Below, one piece after another: positions 25,522 through 33,453 of a DNA stretch of 64,000 nt. A program made the translations under genes and the position numbers. Every line of letters begins with the position of its first letter. Position 1 is the first letter of the stretch. The DNA comes from Acidobacterium capsulatum ATCC 51196 (lineage in GTDB: Bacteria; Acidobacteriota; Terriglobia; Terriglobales; Acidobacteriaceae). A model generated the notes under the pieces. That model did no database searches, was not told where the DNA came from, and was given only the letters and a program-made list of their open reading frames with translations. Location of the stretch: NCBI RefSeq assembly GCF_000022565.1, contig NC_012483.1:2542001-2606000 (forward strand), given 5' to 3'.

Positions 25522-25866
25522 TTATCTCCACATAAACCGCTCTACAAAGGCATACTCAATCAATGCCCACATCGCGGGTGCGCCCAGTGCAATCTGCATG
25601 ACCGTCGCGGCCACCCCAAGCTTCCAGCCTTTCGCGAAGAGTTTCTTTGTTTTCTCAGAAAAGATCTGCATGACAAATAGAGCCACGAGGACAAGGCATA
25701 GTGCTTGCCATATGTACTCCGTCCCGTATGGCCGTTGATAGGCGAAGCCAAGCAGCGCGGGAATGGCCAGCACTCCTGCCACGGCTTCTACGATGTCGAT
25801 CCGGCTGACCAATCTCGGTTTCTTTCTGTAGAGGAAAAAGCGTCCGGAAGCGCTTGCCAGCAGCAA
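25522..25866 (-). CDS. Small hydrophobic protein downstream of HigA, start uncertain
   Basis: The frame encodes about 115 residues with three hydrophobic segments (AVAGVLAIPALLGFAY, YIWQALCLVLVALFVMQIF, VAATVMQIALGAPAMWALIEYAF). I do not recognise the family. There is no ATG or GTG: the reading frame is open back to 25923, where the HigA stop codon TAG is in the same frame. The additional upstream residues (LIWRIYLWVFSGLL) look like a fourth membrane helix. A TTG at 25866 or a CTG at 25902 are the only usual starts. It could be a gene with a non-canonical start or a remnant. Confidence 0.5.
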   Translation of the reverse strand: MLLASASGRFFLYRKKPRLVSRIDIVEAVAGVLAIPALLGFAYQRPYGTEYIWQALCLVLVALFVMQIFSEKTKKLFAKGWKLGVAATVMQIALGAPAMWALIEYAFVERFMWR

Positions 25867-25920
25867 TCCCGAGAAGACCCAAAGATAGATGCGCCAAATC
25901 AGCGTACTGGAGTTGGAGAA

Positions 25921-26199
25921 CTACGCAGCATCATGCAGCGGCGTGATCTTCTTTCTCCTGGCTTTGCCAGCGCGCGCAAGGTCGTACTGCACCTGCAAGT
26001 TCATCCATAGCTCGGGCGTGGTATTGAATGCTTCAGCCAAGCGGATCGCCATGTCCGCGGAGATGCCGGCCCTGCCGTTCAATACACGCGAGAGAGCCAC
26101 ACGCGAAACTCCCAGATGAGTCGAGGTCGCAGTCACCGGGCGTCCATTCAAGTATTCGGCTAAAATTTCGCCGGGGTGAGGCGGGTTATACATTCGCAT
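25921..26199 (-). CDS. higA: HigA-type antitoxin (XRE family)
   Basis: The 92-residue protein opens with NPPHPGEILAEYLNGRPV, typical of HigA/VapI antitoxins. An XRE helix-turn-helix follows (THLGVSRVALSRVLNGRAGIS), then MAIRLAEAFNTTPELWMNLQVQYDL. The C-terminal tail is basic (RRKKITP). It neutralises the HigB toxin and, with it, represses the operon. It lies 8 nt downstream of higB, in the toxin-first order that is usual for hig loci. Confidence 0.93.
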   Translation of the reverse strand: MRMYNPPHPGEILAEYLNGRPVTATSTHLGVSRVALSRVLNGRAGISADMAIRLAEAFNTTPELWMNLQVQYDLARAGKARRKKITPLHDAA

Positions 26200-26207
26200 G
26201 GCAGATC

Positions 26208-26486
26208 CTAATGATAATCCTGATAGTCAACCAGTATCGCGTCCGGTCCATCGAAGCGAAACGTCAAGCGCCAGTTCCCATTTACCTTCACTGACCAGTG
26301 TCCTTCCCGATTTCCTTTGAGGGGGTGCAAGTCCCAGCCGGGGGCGCACATATCCTCGGGTCGTGTTGCCGCATGCAAGGCGGCAAGCTGAAGTCGCAGC
26401 TTGTTTGCATGTGCCGGTTGTATGCCCGCCTTTGATCCCGTCAGGAAAAATCTTTCCACGCCGGGGTGCCTGAAAGACCGAATCAT
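26208..26486 (-). CDS. higB: HigB-type toxin (RelE superfamily mRNA interferase)
   Basis: From the ATG at 26486 this is a 92-residue protein beginning [14 protein letters not shown]. Conserved blocks are [40 protein letters not shown] and RLTFRF with a final VDYQDYH. These fit HigB toxins, which cleave mRNA on the ribosome. A longer frame from a TTG at 26528 would run through the palindromic operator at 26496-26514, so 26486 is preferred. A TACAGT hexamer lies 7 nt before that ATG and overlaps the operator. Confidence 0.93.
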   Translation of the reverse strand: MIRSFRHPGVERFFLTGSKAGIQPAHANKLRLQLAALHAATRPEDMCAPGWDLHPLKGNREGHWSVKVNGNWRLTFRFDGPDAILVDYQDYH

Positions 26487-26495
26487 CGAGATCAC

Positions 26496-26514
26496 TGTAT
26501 CGTTTAGCGATACA
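26496..26514 (-). promoter_or_regulatory. Candidate HigA operator
   Basis: The perfect inverted repeat TGTATCG / CGATACA with a 5-nt centre lies immediately upstream of higB. It overlaps its putative -10 (TACAGT, 26494-26499) and sits 24 nt before the -10 of divergent ddl. Confidence 0.6.
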
Positions 26515-26537
26515 CGCGTCAACCGCAATTTCCGGCA

Positions 26538-26543
26538 TATACT
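26538..26543 (+). promoter_or_regulatory. Putative -10 TATACT of ddl
   Basis: TATACT lies 11 nt before the ddl ATG, so the transcript would have a leader of only a few nucleotides; no Shine-Dalgarno sequence is present. Confidence 0.45.
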
Positions 26544-26554
26544 GAGGCTTCGTC

Positions 26555-27757
26555 ATGAAAAAACTCCGTATCGGCATCCTCTTCGGCGGGCGCAGCGGCG
26601 AGCATGAAGTCTCGCTGCTCTCGGCGGCCTCGATTCTCAAAGCCATTGACCGCAAAAAGTATGAGGTGGTGCCTATCGGCATCACCAAGCAGGGCCGCTG
26701 GGTGACGGCGGATGCGGCCGAGTTGCTGCTCGCCAACGGCAGCGCCAAAGCAGAGCCGCGACCCTTGCGCGCCGGCGACCCGGACACCACACCCGGCGCT
26801 GCCGTGCTGGCGAAGGGCGAGGCTGTCATCGTTCCGCCGGTACCGCAGCAAGCCAGCCAGGGCGCGCTGGTGCCTTTTGAGACCCAAGCCAGCACGCTTA
26901 CCGCCGATTCTGCGCGGCAGGCGCTCCAGCTCGATATCATCTTCCCCGTGCTGCACGGCACCTTTGGAGAAGACGGCACCATCCAGGGGCTGCTGGAACT
27001 GGCCGGCATCGCCTACGTCGGCTCGGGCGTGCTGGGCTCGGCCACCGGCATGGACAAGGACATCATGAAGCGGCTCTTCGCCTCTGCGAAGCTGCCCATC
27101 ACAAAGCACGTCACCTTTCTGCGTCCCGAGTGGGAGAAAAATCCGCGCAAGATCACCACGCAGATTGAGGCGGCGCTCAAGTATCCCGTCTTTGTGAAGC
27201 CGGCGAATCTGGGCTCCTCGGTCGGCATCTCGAAGGCGCGCGACCGCAAAGAGCTGAAAGCCGCGATCGAACTCGCCGCCGGCTTCGACCGCAAAATCGT
27301 CGTGGAGCAAGGGGTGGGCGGCAAACGCGGCAAGGCCCGCGAGCTCGAAGTCGCCGTGCTCGGCAACAATGCGCCGGAAGCGTCGGTAGTGGGCGAAATC
27401 GTCCCCGGCAAGGAGTTCTATGATTACGAGGCCAAATATCTCAGCGAAGGCTCGGTGCCTATCATTCCGGCCAAGCTGACTAAAGCGCAGTCGAAGCAGA
27501 TTCGCGAGATGGCCGTGGCGGCCTTCCGCGCCTGCGACTGCGCCGGGCTGGCCCGGGTCGATTTCCTGATGGAGCCGGGCACCTCGGGCCGCATCTATCT
27601 GAATGAAATCAATACGCTGCCCGGCTTTACCTCCATCAGCATGTACCCTAAGCTCTGGGAGGCCAGCGGGTTGCCGTACTCCAAGCTCATTGACCGGCTG
27701 ATTGAGCTCGCGCGTGAGCGCCGCGCCGAGCAGGATCGCAACCGCTACAGCCTTTAA
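26555..27757 (+). CDS. ddl: D-alanine--D-alanine ligase
   Basis: This 400-residue ATP-grasp enzyme joins two D-alanines for peptidoglycan. Hallmarks are [19 protein letters not shown] near residue 8, [51 protein letters not shown], and [21 protein letters not shown]. It is longer than E. coli DdlB (306) mainly because of an Ala/Pro-rich insert near residues 65-115 and a C-terminal extension. Divergent from the HigBA operon. A TATACT 11 nt upstream and no Shine-Dalgarno sequence suggest an almost leaderless mRNA. Confidence 0.96.
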   Translation: MKKLRIGILFGGRSGEHEVSLLSAASILKAIDRKKYEVVPIGITKQGRWVTADAAELLLANGSAKAEPRPLRAGDPDTTPGAAVLAKGEAVIVPPVPQQASQGALVPFETQASTLTADSARQALQLDIIFPVLHGTFGEDGTIQGLLELAGIAYVGSGVLGSATGMDKDIMKRLFASAKLPITKHVTFLRPEWEKNPRKITTQIEAALKYPVFVKPANLGSSVGISKARDRKELKAAIELAAGFDRKIVVEQGVGGKRGKARELEVAVLGNNAPEASVVGEIVPGKEFYDYEAKYLSEGSVPIIPAKLTKAQSKQIREMAVAAFRACDCAGLARVDFLMEPGTSGRIYLNEINTLPGFTSISMYPKLWEASGLPYSKLIDRLIELARERRAEQDRNRYSL

Positions 27758-27858
27758 CAGCTTTTGAAGAAACCCTTCCGCCCCCGGCGGTGTCAGATAC
27801 AACAGAGGGAGCCTCGCGCTCCCCCTTCTACGCACCCAACAGGAGCGCAAAGAAAAAT

Positions 27859-28335
27859 ATGACCCTGCTCGATGCTCCGCCATTCAATGCGCGCCGCGCC
27901 CTCTGGATCAAACGCATCTCCATTGCTGCCGTGGTGCTCTTCTTTGCCGGCTTTACCGGAACCATTCTCTACGTGCTCGATTTTCCCTGGCAGCTCTGGA
28001 ACTGGCCCTCGGATCATCGCGTGAACCTGTTTCTGGATGATGTCGAGGCCGGCAATCTGCAAAAGGCCTACGGCCAGTGGAACAACGACTTTCAGTGGCA
28101 GCAGCACCCTGACCGCTACAAGCTCTACAACTTTGCGGCCTTCCAGCGCGACTGGGGTGCGCACAGCGACTATGGCGTCATCAAGAGCCACCGCATCATT
28201 GTGGCCAAGCATGTCGGCAATGGAGTGGTGATGGGCGTCGATATCAATGGCGGCTCCACGCCTATCTTTTTGCGCGTGGATAACAAGACCCATCAGATTG
28301 GCTTCTCGCCGATCGAGTTATACATAGGCCAATAG
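27859..28335 (+). CDS. Single-pass membrane protein, unrecognised
   Basis: From the ATG at 27859 the product has 158 residues. A basic N-terminus and one membrane helix (ISIAAVVLFFAGFTGTILYVL) precede a soluble domain likely outside the membrane. That domain has WPSDHRVNLFLDDVEAGNLQKAYGQW, HPDRYKLYNFAAFQRDWGAHSDYG and a C-terminal beta region ending in SPIELYIGQ. It resembles small DUF4864/NTF2-like exported domains in general layout, but I cannot name the family. AGGAG lies 13 nt before the ATG; a GTG at 27790 would add 23 residues. It follows ddl by about 100 bp. Confidence 0.7.
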   Translation: MTLLDAPPFNARRALWIKRISIAAVVLFFAGFTGTILYVLDFPWQLWNWPSDHRVNLFLDDVEAGNLQKAYGQWNNDFQWQQHPDRYKLYNFAAFQRDWGAHSDYGVIKSHRIIVAKHVGNGVVMGVDINGGSTPIFLRVDNKTHQIGFSPIELYIGQ

Positions 28336-28341
28336 CGCGGG

Positions 28342-28569
28342 TTATTCCTGCTCCCAGAGGGAGCAGAGCCCCAGCAGGGCGCATCCCAATGCGCCCCATG
28401 CGGCTGCATGGGGCAGCAGGATTCCCGCTGCCGCTAACGCAAGCCCCAGCCGCGCATACAGCCTGACCAGCGGGTCTTCGCTGCGCAGAGGATGGCTCCA
28501 TTGCAGGAGCCTGCGGCGGAATGAGGCGGCCTGAGAGAAGTGGCGCGGAGGCTGTGTGATGGATGGCAT
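28342..28569 (-). CDS. Small membrane protein, unrecognised
   Basis: A 75-residue protein with an excellent ribosome-binding site (AAGGAGG 8 nt before the ATG at 28569). Residues 1-35 are basic and polar. Residues 40-70 form one long or two short hydrophobic helices (LGLALAAAGILLP and WGALGCALLGLCSLW). It converges on the gene ending at 28335, with only 6 nt between the stops. No family is recognised. Confidence 0.65.
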   Translation of the reverse strand: MPSITQPPRHFSQAASFRRRLLQWSHPLRSEDPLVRLYARLGLALAAAGILLPHAAAWGALGCALLGLCSLWEQE

Positions 28570-28766
28570 CGCGGCTTCCTCCTTACACTCTCAGCATCGC
28601 GCCAGGGTGTCGCGGCTTGCAGTGCCGTCTGTCAGCAATCGGCCGTGACAGTTGTCATGCCGCGCAAACACCGAGGGAATTCTCTTGCCAATGCTCCCGT
28701 GACAGGCACAAAATGCATTCCACCGTGGCTTCTGCGCCGCGCGCCAGCCACGCGGAGGTGAGAGAT

Positions 28767-29783
28767 GTGCTTCAGCCCATCCGGTCTTCGTTGCTTTTCC
28801 TCGTTCTGTGTACTCTGATTTCCCCGGTCTTTGCGGCCTCTCTGCGCGACCGCATCGGCCCACATCCCACGCCGCCGTTTACCGATGAAAGCGCCGGCTT
28901 CTCGGTGCCTTTCCAGTACTTTGAGCACCACCTGTATGTCACCGTTTCGGTTAACGGGCAGGCGGGGCTCAGCTTTCTGGTGGATACCGGCACCAGCGCC
29001 AATATTCTCGATCTGACGGTCTCGCGCCAGCTCGGCATTCCGGTTGAAAAAATTACGCGCGCCCGCGACCTGGGCCTGGGTGGAGGCAAAGTCTCTATCG
29101 CCGGAGCGCAGCATGTGGATGTGCGCCTCGATCATCACCTGATCGCCGACACGCTCGCGATTGTGGACCTGCATGCGCTTGCCAGCGACATGCGGCATCC
29201 GATCGATGGAATTCTCGGCTATCCGCTGCTTCGCCGCTTTGTGACGGGCATCAATTTTGAAACCAGCCAGATTACCTTATGGCCGGCGAAAAGTTTTCGT
29301 TATCACGGCGGCGGCGAGATCATGGCCCTCAGCCGCAAGGGTAACGTCCCCACCATTCCCATTACGGTGGCGACGGTGACGCAGCTCACGAGAAATGCGC
29401 GCGTCGAGGTCGATACCGGCAGCGACGCCACACTGCTGCTCTATCCGCAGTATGCGCACCGCGCGCATCTCGACAATTCATTTCTGAAGATGAAGTCCGG
29501 GCAGGCTTATGGGCTGGGCGGACTCTTCCCGGTACGGCCGGGCGTGCTCGGCTCCATGACCATGGGCAACATCATGGTGGTGCGATTCATTGCGTTTCTG
29601 ATGCAGACCAAGCCGCTGGTGACAAGGCGCGATGTCTGCGGCGTGATCGGGACGTCAGTGCTGGGCAGCTACCGGCGAGTGATCTTTGATGTGCCGCGCA
29701 ACCGCATTATCTTTGAGCTGCCGCCGGCGATTCCGCCCCTGCGTCAGGCATCGAATGCGCCGCCGCCGGGGCCGTCACTCTGA
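28767..29783 (+). CDS. Secreted retropepsin-like aspartyl protease family protein
   Basis: The GTG at 28767 is preceded by GGAGG with an 8-nt spacer and opens a 338-residue protein with a signal peptide (SSLLFLVLCTLISPVFAA). The mature part has two aspartyl-protease motifs, FLVDTGTSANILD near residue 75 and VEVDTGSDATLLL further on. Each is followed by a hydrophobic-Gly segment (DGILGYPLLRRF and CGVIGTSVLGSY), as in tandem retropepsin-like or pepsin-like folds. It is likely periplasmic or secreted. The frame extends upstream to 28563 without conserved sequence. Its stop overlaps convergent tetR by 9 nt. Confidence 0.78.
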   Translation: MLQPIRSSLLFLVLCTLISPVFAASLRDRIGPHPTPPFTDESAGFSVPFQYFEHHLYVTVSVNGQAGLSFLVDTGTSANILDLTVSRQLGIPVEKITRARDLGLGGGKVSIAGAQHVDVRLDHHLIADTLAIVDLHALASDMRHPIDGILGYPLLRRFVTGINFETSQITLWPAKSFRYHGGGEIMALSRKGNVPTIPITVATVTQLTRNARVEVDTGSDATLLLYPQYAHRAHLDNSFLKMKSGQAYGLGGLFPVRPGVLGSMTMGNIMVVRFIAFLMQTKPLVTRRDVCGVIGTSVLGSYRRVIFDVPRNRIIFELPPAIPPLRQASNAPPPGPSL

Positions 29784-30488
29784 CGCAGCTTCCAGCGCGG
29801 GCTCCGCGGAGCTGCTGCGCCAGTCCAGCGCCGCGTTCAGCAGCAGATGGACCATCTGTTGCAGCGTCTCCTCGGGCAGCAGTTCCGGGCTGAACTGGTG
29901 ATTGAGCGCCAGGCCTTCGAGCACGGACTCGACCAGCAGCATACGCTGCTGCTGCTCGCGCGTGACCGGACCGTTCAGGCTCGGCAGACGGCCCTCCACG
30001 CACTCCAGCTCCACCTTGCATTGCTTGCGCAGGTGCTCCAGCAGCAGCTTGCGGCGCAGTTCAGGATGCCGTGCGGCAAACTGCTTGAATTCCAGTTGCA
30101 CCAGAATCTGCCCGGCGTCTGGAATGCGTTTGGCTATCCACTGCTCAAAGTGCTCAAGCTGCTTTTCAGGGGGAACCGCTTCTGCCTGCAGGCGCAGCAT
30201 CTCGGCTTCGTACTCCGCCAACGCCTGGTTGCGCAGGGCGAAGATTGCCGCTTCCTTGTTGGCAAAGTTCGCGTAGAACGCGCCCCGGCTGCGCCCGGCC
30301 TCGGCAGCAATGTCTTCAATGCGGGCGGCTTCAAATCCATCCCGTGCAAATACCTTGCGGGCCGCTTCCAGCAGCGCCTTGCGAGTTGCCTCGCTGCGCA
30401 TCGCCTGCCGCGAACCGGCAGGAGCAAATTGTTCGAGCACTGTGGACATACAACGGGCATCCCCCGCCCGTACTTCCATCATATACAT
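29775..30488 (-). CDS. TetR-family transcriptional regulator
   Basis: The 237-residue protein has a TetR HTH (ALLEAARKVFARDGFEAARIEDIAAEAGRSRGAFYANFANKEAAIFAL, about residues 37-85; the recognition helix is SRGAFYANF). A variable helical ligand-binding domain follows. The start is uncertain. ATG 30488 has a -10-like TATACA 7 nt upstream and lies inside a palindromic operator; ATG 30479 and 30449 are internal alternatives. The operator-like repeat at 30481-30502 indicates autoregulation. No efflux genes are adjacent, so the regulated partner is unknown. Confidence 0.88.
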   Translation of the reverse strand: MYMMEVRAGDARCMSTVLEQFAPAGSRQAMRSEATRKALLEAARKVFARDGFEAARIEDIAAEAGRSRGAFYANFANKEAAIFALRNQALAEYEAEMLRLQAEAVPPEKQLEHFEQWIAKRIPDAGQILVQLEFKQFAARHPELRRKLLLEHLRKQCKVELECVEGRLPSLNGPVTREQQQRMLLVESVLEGLALNHQFSPELLPEETLQQMVHLLLNAALDWRSSSAEPALEAASE

Positions 30489-30502
30489 ACACGCATGTAT
30501 AT
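30481..30502 (-). promoter_or_regulatory. Candidate TetR-family operator (AcrR-like palindrome)
   Basis: The arms ATATACAT and ATGTATAT flank a 6-bp centre. The pattern recalls the CATACAT...ATGTATG operators of AcrR-type repressors. It overlaps the 5' end and putative promoter of the TetR gene. Confidence 0.6.
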
Positions 30503-30549
30503 ATTTCTGACGGCGGCATGACTTTTATTTCATCAAACCAGCTCCGCTG

Positions 30550-30578
30550 AAGGCCCACATCGGCAAATTGTGGGCCTT
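30550..30578. terminator. Hairpin between the EF-G paralogue and tetR
   Basis: AAGGCCCACA and TGTGGGCCTT form a perfect 10-bp stem with a 9-nt loop. It is followed by TTTCC on the plus strand and CTTCAG on the reverse strand, so termination of the leftward EF-G gene is plausible but the T-run is weak. Confidence 0.6.
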
Positions 30579-30605
30579 TCCGCGGAAGATTGCAGCTCTT
30601 CCCGG

Positions 30606-32777
30606 TTACGCCGCCTCGTCATCCTCGGCAGGTTTGCGGGCGCCGGCGATGATCTTTTCCGCAATGCTTTGCGGCACCACGTCGTAGTGGTCCATGTCCA
30701 TGTGGAAGCTGCCCCGGCCTTGGGTCAGCGCGGTGAGCGCCTGGCCGTAGTTGAGCATTTCGGCCATGGGCACCTGCGCCTGAATCACCATGCCGTCGCC
30801 GGAATGGCGCTGCATCTGTCCCTGCACGCGCCCGCGCCGCTGGTTCAGGTCGCCCATCAGCGCGCCGGCAAACTCGCCGGGAGCTTCCACTTCGACGGCC
30901 ATCACCGGCTCCAGCAACACGGGCCGCGCCTGCTCCATGCATTTGCGAAAGGCCAGCCGCCCGGCCATCTTGAATGACATCTCATTGGAGTCCACGTCGT
31001 GATAGCTGCCGTCGTAGAGCGTCACCTTGAAGTCCACGACCGGAAACCCCGCCAGATAGCCCCGCGCCGCCGATTCCTGAATGCCCTTCTCGACCGCCGG
31101 AACAAACTGCCGCGGAATCGCGCCGCCAAAAATCTCATTCGCAAAGGCAAAGCCCGCGCCTCGCTCCAACGGCTCCATGCGAATTTTGCAGTCGCCATAT
31201 TGCCCGTGGCCGCCGGTCTGCTTTTTGTGGCGGCCCTGCGCCTCGGCGCTGCCGCGAATCGTCTCGCGATAGGGCACCTTGGGCGGCTTGAGCGTCACCT
31301 CAGTGTGGTAGCGCTTCTTGAGCTTCGACACCAGGGACTCGATATGCGGCTGCCCCGCCGCCGCAATCAGAAATTCGTTGGTCTGCGGATCGCGGAAGAA
31401 GCGCATCAGCAGATCCTCTTCCATCAGCTTGTGCACGGCCGGGGCCAGCTTGTCCTCATCGGAGCGGCTTCTTGGCTCAATCGCCCAGGTCATGGCGGGC
31501 TCGGGCATCGGCACCGGCTCAAAAAACACTTCATGTCCTTTCTCGCCGAGCGTGTCGCCGGTGGCTGTGTCCTTGAGCTTGGCCACTGCGCCAATGTCGC
31601 CTGCATGCAGCTCGGCGACGGCCTCAGCGTTGTGCCCTTGCATGACCGAGAGATGCGCGAGCTTCTCCGTGGTGCCTCGCGAATAATTCACCACGCTGGC
31701 ATCGTTCTTCAGGCAGCCGGAGAAGACTTTGAAGAAGCTGATGCGGCCGGCGAAGGGATCGGTCATCGTCTTGAAGATATACAGCGCCAGCGGCTCGGCA
31801 TCGTCCACGCGGCGCAGGACCATTTCTCCCTCGGCCGCCTCTGCCGCAGCCTGGGCTGCGTCGGCATGCCCATTGCCGACTGCTTGCGCCATGGTGGCGC
31901 GGGCGCGCGCGGCCACCGGCTGGCGCTCCAGAGGCGACGGCGCATAGACCTTCAGAAAATCCAGCAGATGATCGGCGCCCACCTCGGTTAATCCGCTCGC
32001 ATAGAGCACGGGAAAGATGCGGTCTTCGCGAATCGCCTCATGCAGAGCGGTGATCAGGTGCTGCTCGGGCAGCGTGCCCTCGGCAAAGAACTCTTCCATC
32101 AACTCATCCTTGCCCTCGGCCACCAGTTCGACCAGCGTCTCATGCGCTTCCTTTGCGGCATCCGCCAGCTCGGCAGGAATCTCGACAATCTTGCCCCGTC
32201 CGTCGCCCATGGGCTCATAGGCAAAGGCCTGCATCGTGATCAGGTCCACCACGCCCACAAAGACGCCGTCGCGGTGCCACGGCACCTGCACCGGAACTAC
32301 GCTGCGCCCATAGCGCTCGCGCAGCGCCGCGAGTGTCTCCTCATAACGTTCGGCCGCGCGGGCATGATCCATCTGGTTGAGCACAATCGAGCGCGGCATC
32401 GCCGACTCTTCGGCATACTTCCACACGCGCTCGGTGATGCTTTCAACGCCGTTCACGGCATGCACCACCATCAGGGCTGATTCCACGGGCAGCATGGCGC
32501 AGCGGGCCTCGGGCGCGAACATGTGAAAGCCCGGCGTGTCGACTAGGTTCACCTTCACGCCATTCCATTCCGCATAGGCGACGCAGTTGTGCATGGTGGT
32601 GCCGCGGACCACATCTTCTTCGTCATAGGCGGTGATGGCCGAGCCATCTTCCACGCGGCACAGGTTGGCAGTCACGCGGGCGGCATGCAGCATGGCGGAA
32701 ATGAGCGTGGTCTTTCCGCAGTGCGCATGCCCGGCTAAGGCTACGTTGCGAATCTCCTGGCTGGCATAGGTTTTCAT
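30606..32777 (-). CDS. Elongation factor G-like GTPase (EF-G2 type)
   Basis: The ATG at 32777 is preceded by AAAGGAG at 6 nt and gives 723 residues. The five-domain EF-G layout is present: G domain with GHAHCGKTTL (16-25), DTPGF and NQMDHA; domain II (DPFAGRISFFKVFSG); domain IV with TGGHGQYGD; and domain V (EPVMAVEVEAPGEFAGALMGDLNQRRG). Several G motifs depart from canonical EF-G (GHxDxGKT, DTPGH, NKMD). This is typical of the EF-G-like paralogues whose role in translation or recycling is unsettled. No rpsL, rpsG or tuf genes are nearby, unlike true fusA. A poly-Ala/Gly linker follows VAARARATMAQAV. Confidence 0.9.
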   Translation of the reverse strand: MKTYASQEIRNVALAGHAHCGKTTLISAMLHAARVTANLCRVEDGSAITAYDEEDVVRGTTMHNCVAYAEWNGVKVNLVDTPGFHMFAPEARCAMLPVESALMVVHAVNGVESITERVWKYAEESAMPRSIVLNQMDHARAAERYEETLAALRERYGRSVVPVQVPWHRDGVFVGVVDLITMQAFAYEPMGDGRGKIVEIPAELADAAKEAHETLVELVAEGKDELMEEFFAEGTLPEQHLITALHEAIREDRIFPVLYASGLTEVGADHLLDFLKVYAPSPLERQPVAARARATMAQAVGNGHADAAQAAAEAAEGEMVLRRVDDAEPLALYIFKTMTDPFAGRISFFKVFSGCLKNDASVVNYSRGTTEKLAHLSVMQGHNAEAVAELHAGDIGAVAKLKDTATGDTLGEKGHEVFFEPVPMPEPAMTWAIEPRSRSDEDKLAPAVHKLMEEDLLMRFFRDPQTNEFLIAAAGQPHIESLVSKLKKRYHTEVTLKPPKVPYRETIRGSAEAQGRHKKQTGGHGQYGDCKIRMEPLERGAGFAFANEIFGGAIPRQFVPAVEKGIQESAARGYLAGFPVVDFKVTLYDGSYHDVDSNEMSFKMAGRLAFRKCMEQARPVLLEPVMAVEVEAPGEFAGALMGDLNQRRGRVQGQMQRHSGDGMVIQAQVPMAEMLNYGQALTALTQGRGSFHMDMDHYDVVPQSIAEKIIAGARKPAEDDEAA

Positions 32778-33153
32778 GGCGTGCTCCTTTTCTGTGGGAG
32801 GGGCCAGGGCAGAGCGGCCCCGGCGCAAGTGAATGAAAAACAGGCATCGGGCGGAAGAGAGTGCAGGCACAGGGATGGATGGCGGGCGTCGTGAAAGGCG
32901 TCGGGGTGGTGCGTGTGCCGGTGCTGCGGATCCCGCTCCATCGAGAACTCCGCGCGCATGCGCCGGGCGGCGCATGTGGCCTCATTCTTCTCAGGATGGT
33001 CGAAGCTTTCGCCGCGCAAATGCCTCGGCATCCCTTGAAGCTACGGATACTAGCACAGGCTGCCCTGTGCGGTCAGTGGGGCGCAAAAGGCGGCTTTCAC
33101 AGCCCGCACAGCCAGCGGCCGGGCTGGCGCGGTACACTGCATCCCAAAGTAAA
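32778..33153. other. Intergenic region, no gene seen
   Basis: About 375 bp between divergent genes. It contains the ribosome-binding site of the EF-G-like gene and a TACACT -10-like hexamer at 33133-33138 for the small rightward gene. Open frames here have no conserved sequence. Confidence 0.5.
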
Positions 33154-33381
33154 GTGAATCGATTCTTCTATCTCATCTGGCTCATTGGCGCGGGCGTCTG
33201 GTTCTTTGATGCCGTGTTGAGCATGCACCGCCACTATCTGGCGCGCGGGCTGGCGCAGGCCGGGGTGGCAGCGGGCTTTCTTGCGGTGGGGATGCTTTTT
33301 CGCCAGAGCTACCGGCGGCAGCAGCAGCGCCGCCAGCGGAAGAACGGCGGCGATGGAAAGAATGGAAGCAGAAAAACCTGA
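33154..33381 (+). CDS. Small membrane protein with basic tail, unrecognised
   Basis: A GTG at 33154 opens a 75-residue protein with two hydrophobic helices (FFYLIWLIGAGVWFFDAVL and GLAQAGVAAGFLAVGMLF) and a very basic, Gln/Arg-rich C-terminus (SYRRQQQRRQRKNGGDGKNG). A TACACT hexamer lies 15 nt upstream; no Shine-Dalgarno sequence is clear. The frame is open much further upstream, but there it overlaps the leader of the divergent gene and is not conserved-looking. Confidence 0.55.
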   Translation: MNRFFYLIWLIGAGVWFFDAVLSMHRHYLARGLAQAGVAAGFLAVGMLFRQSYRRQQQRRQRKNGGDGKNGSRKT

Positions 33382-33399
33382 TACCCCAAACCGATAGCA

Positions 33400-33432
33400 G
33401 GGTGCCCCGGGTCCGTGTGTCCGGACCCGGGA
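33400..33432. repeat. REP-like palindrome, copy 1 (CCCGGGTCCG...CGGACCCGG)
   Basis: A roughly 33-bp unit beginning GGGTGCCCCGGGTCCG and ending CCGGACCCGGGA. Copies occur at 39499, 40817 and 50451, all between genes. The core forms a 9-10 bp hairpin around TGTGT. Confidence 0.8.
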
Positions 33433-33453
33433 TCAACGATCAAGGCGTTCCCT

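Noticed and set aside
26519-27883. Long open frame (454 codons) on the reverse strand opposite ddl
   Set aside because: It mirrors the ddl gene codon pattern in a GC-rich sequence; its translation has no recognisable domain, while ddl on the other strand has all family motifs.
32833-33153. Upstream extension of the small membrane protein at 33154
   Set aside because: The extension is low-complexity Arg/Gly/Pro, lies in the leader of a divergent gene and lacks any start signal.
33400-33432. CCCGGGTCCG palindrome read as a terminator
   Set aside because: There is no T-run, and near-identical copies lie at three other loci in differing gene contexts, which fits a repeat family better.
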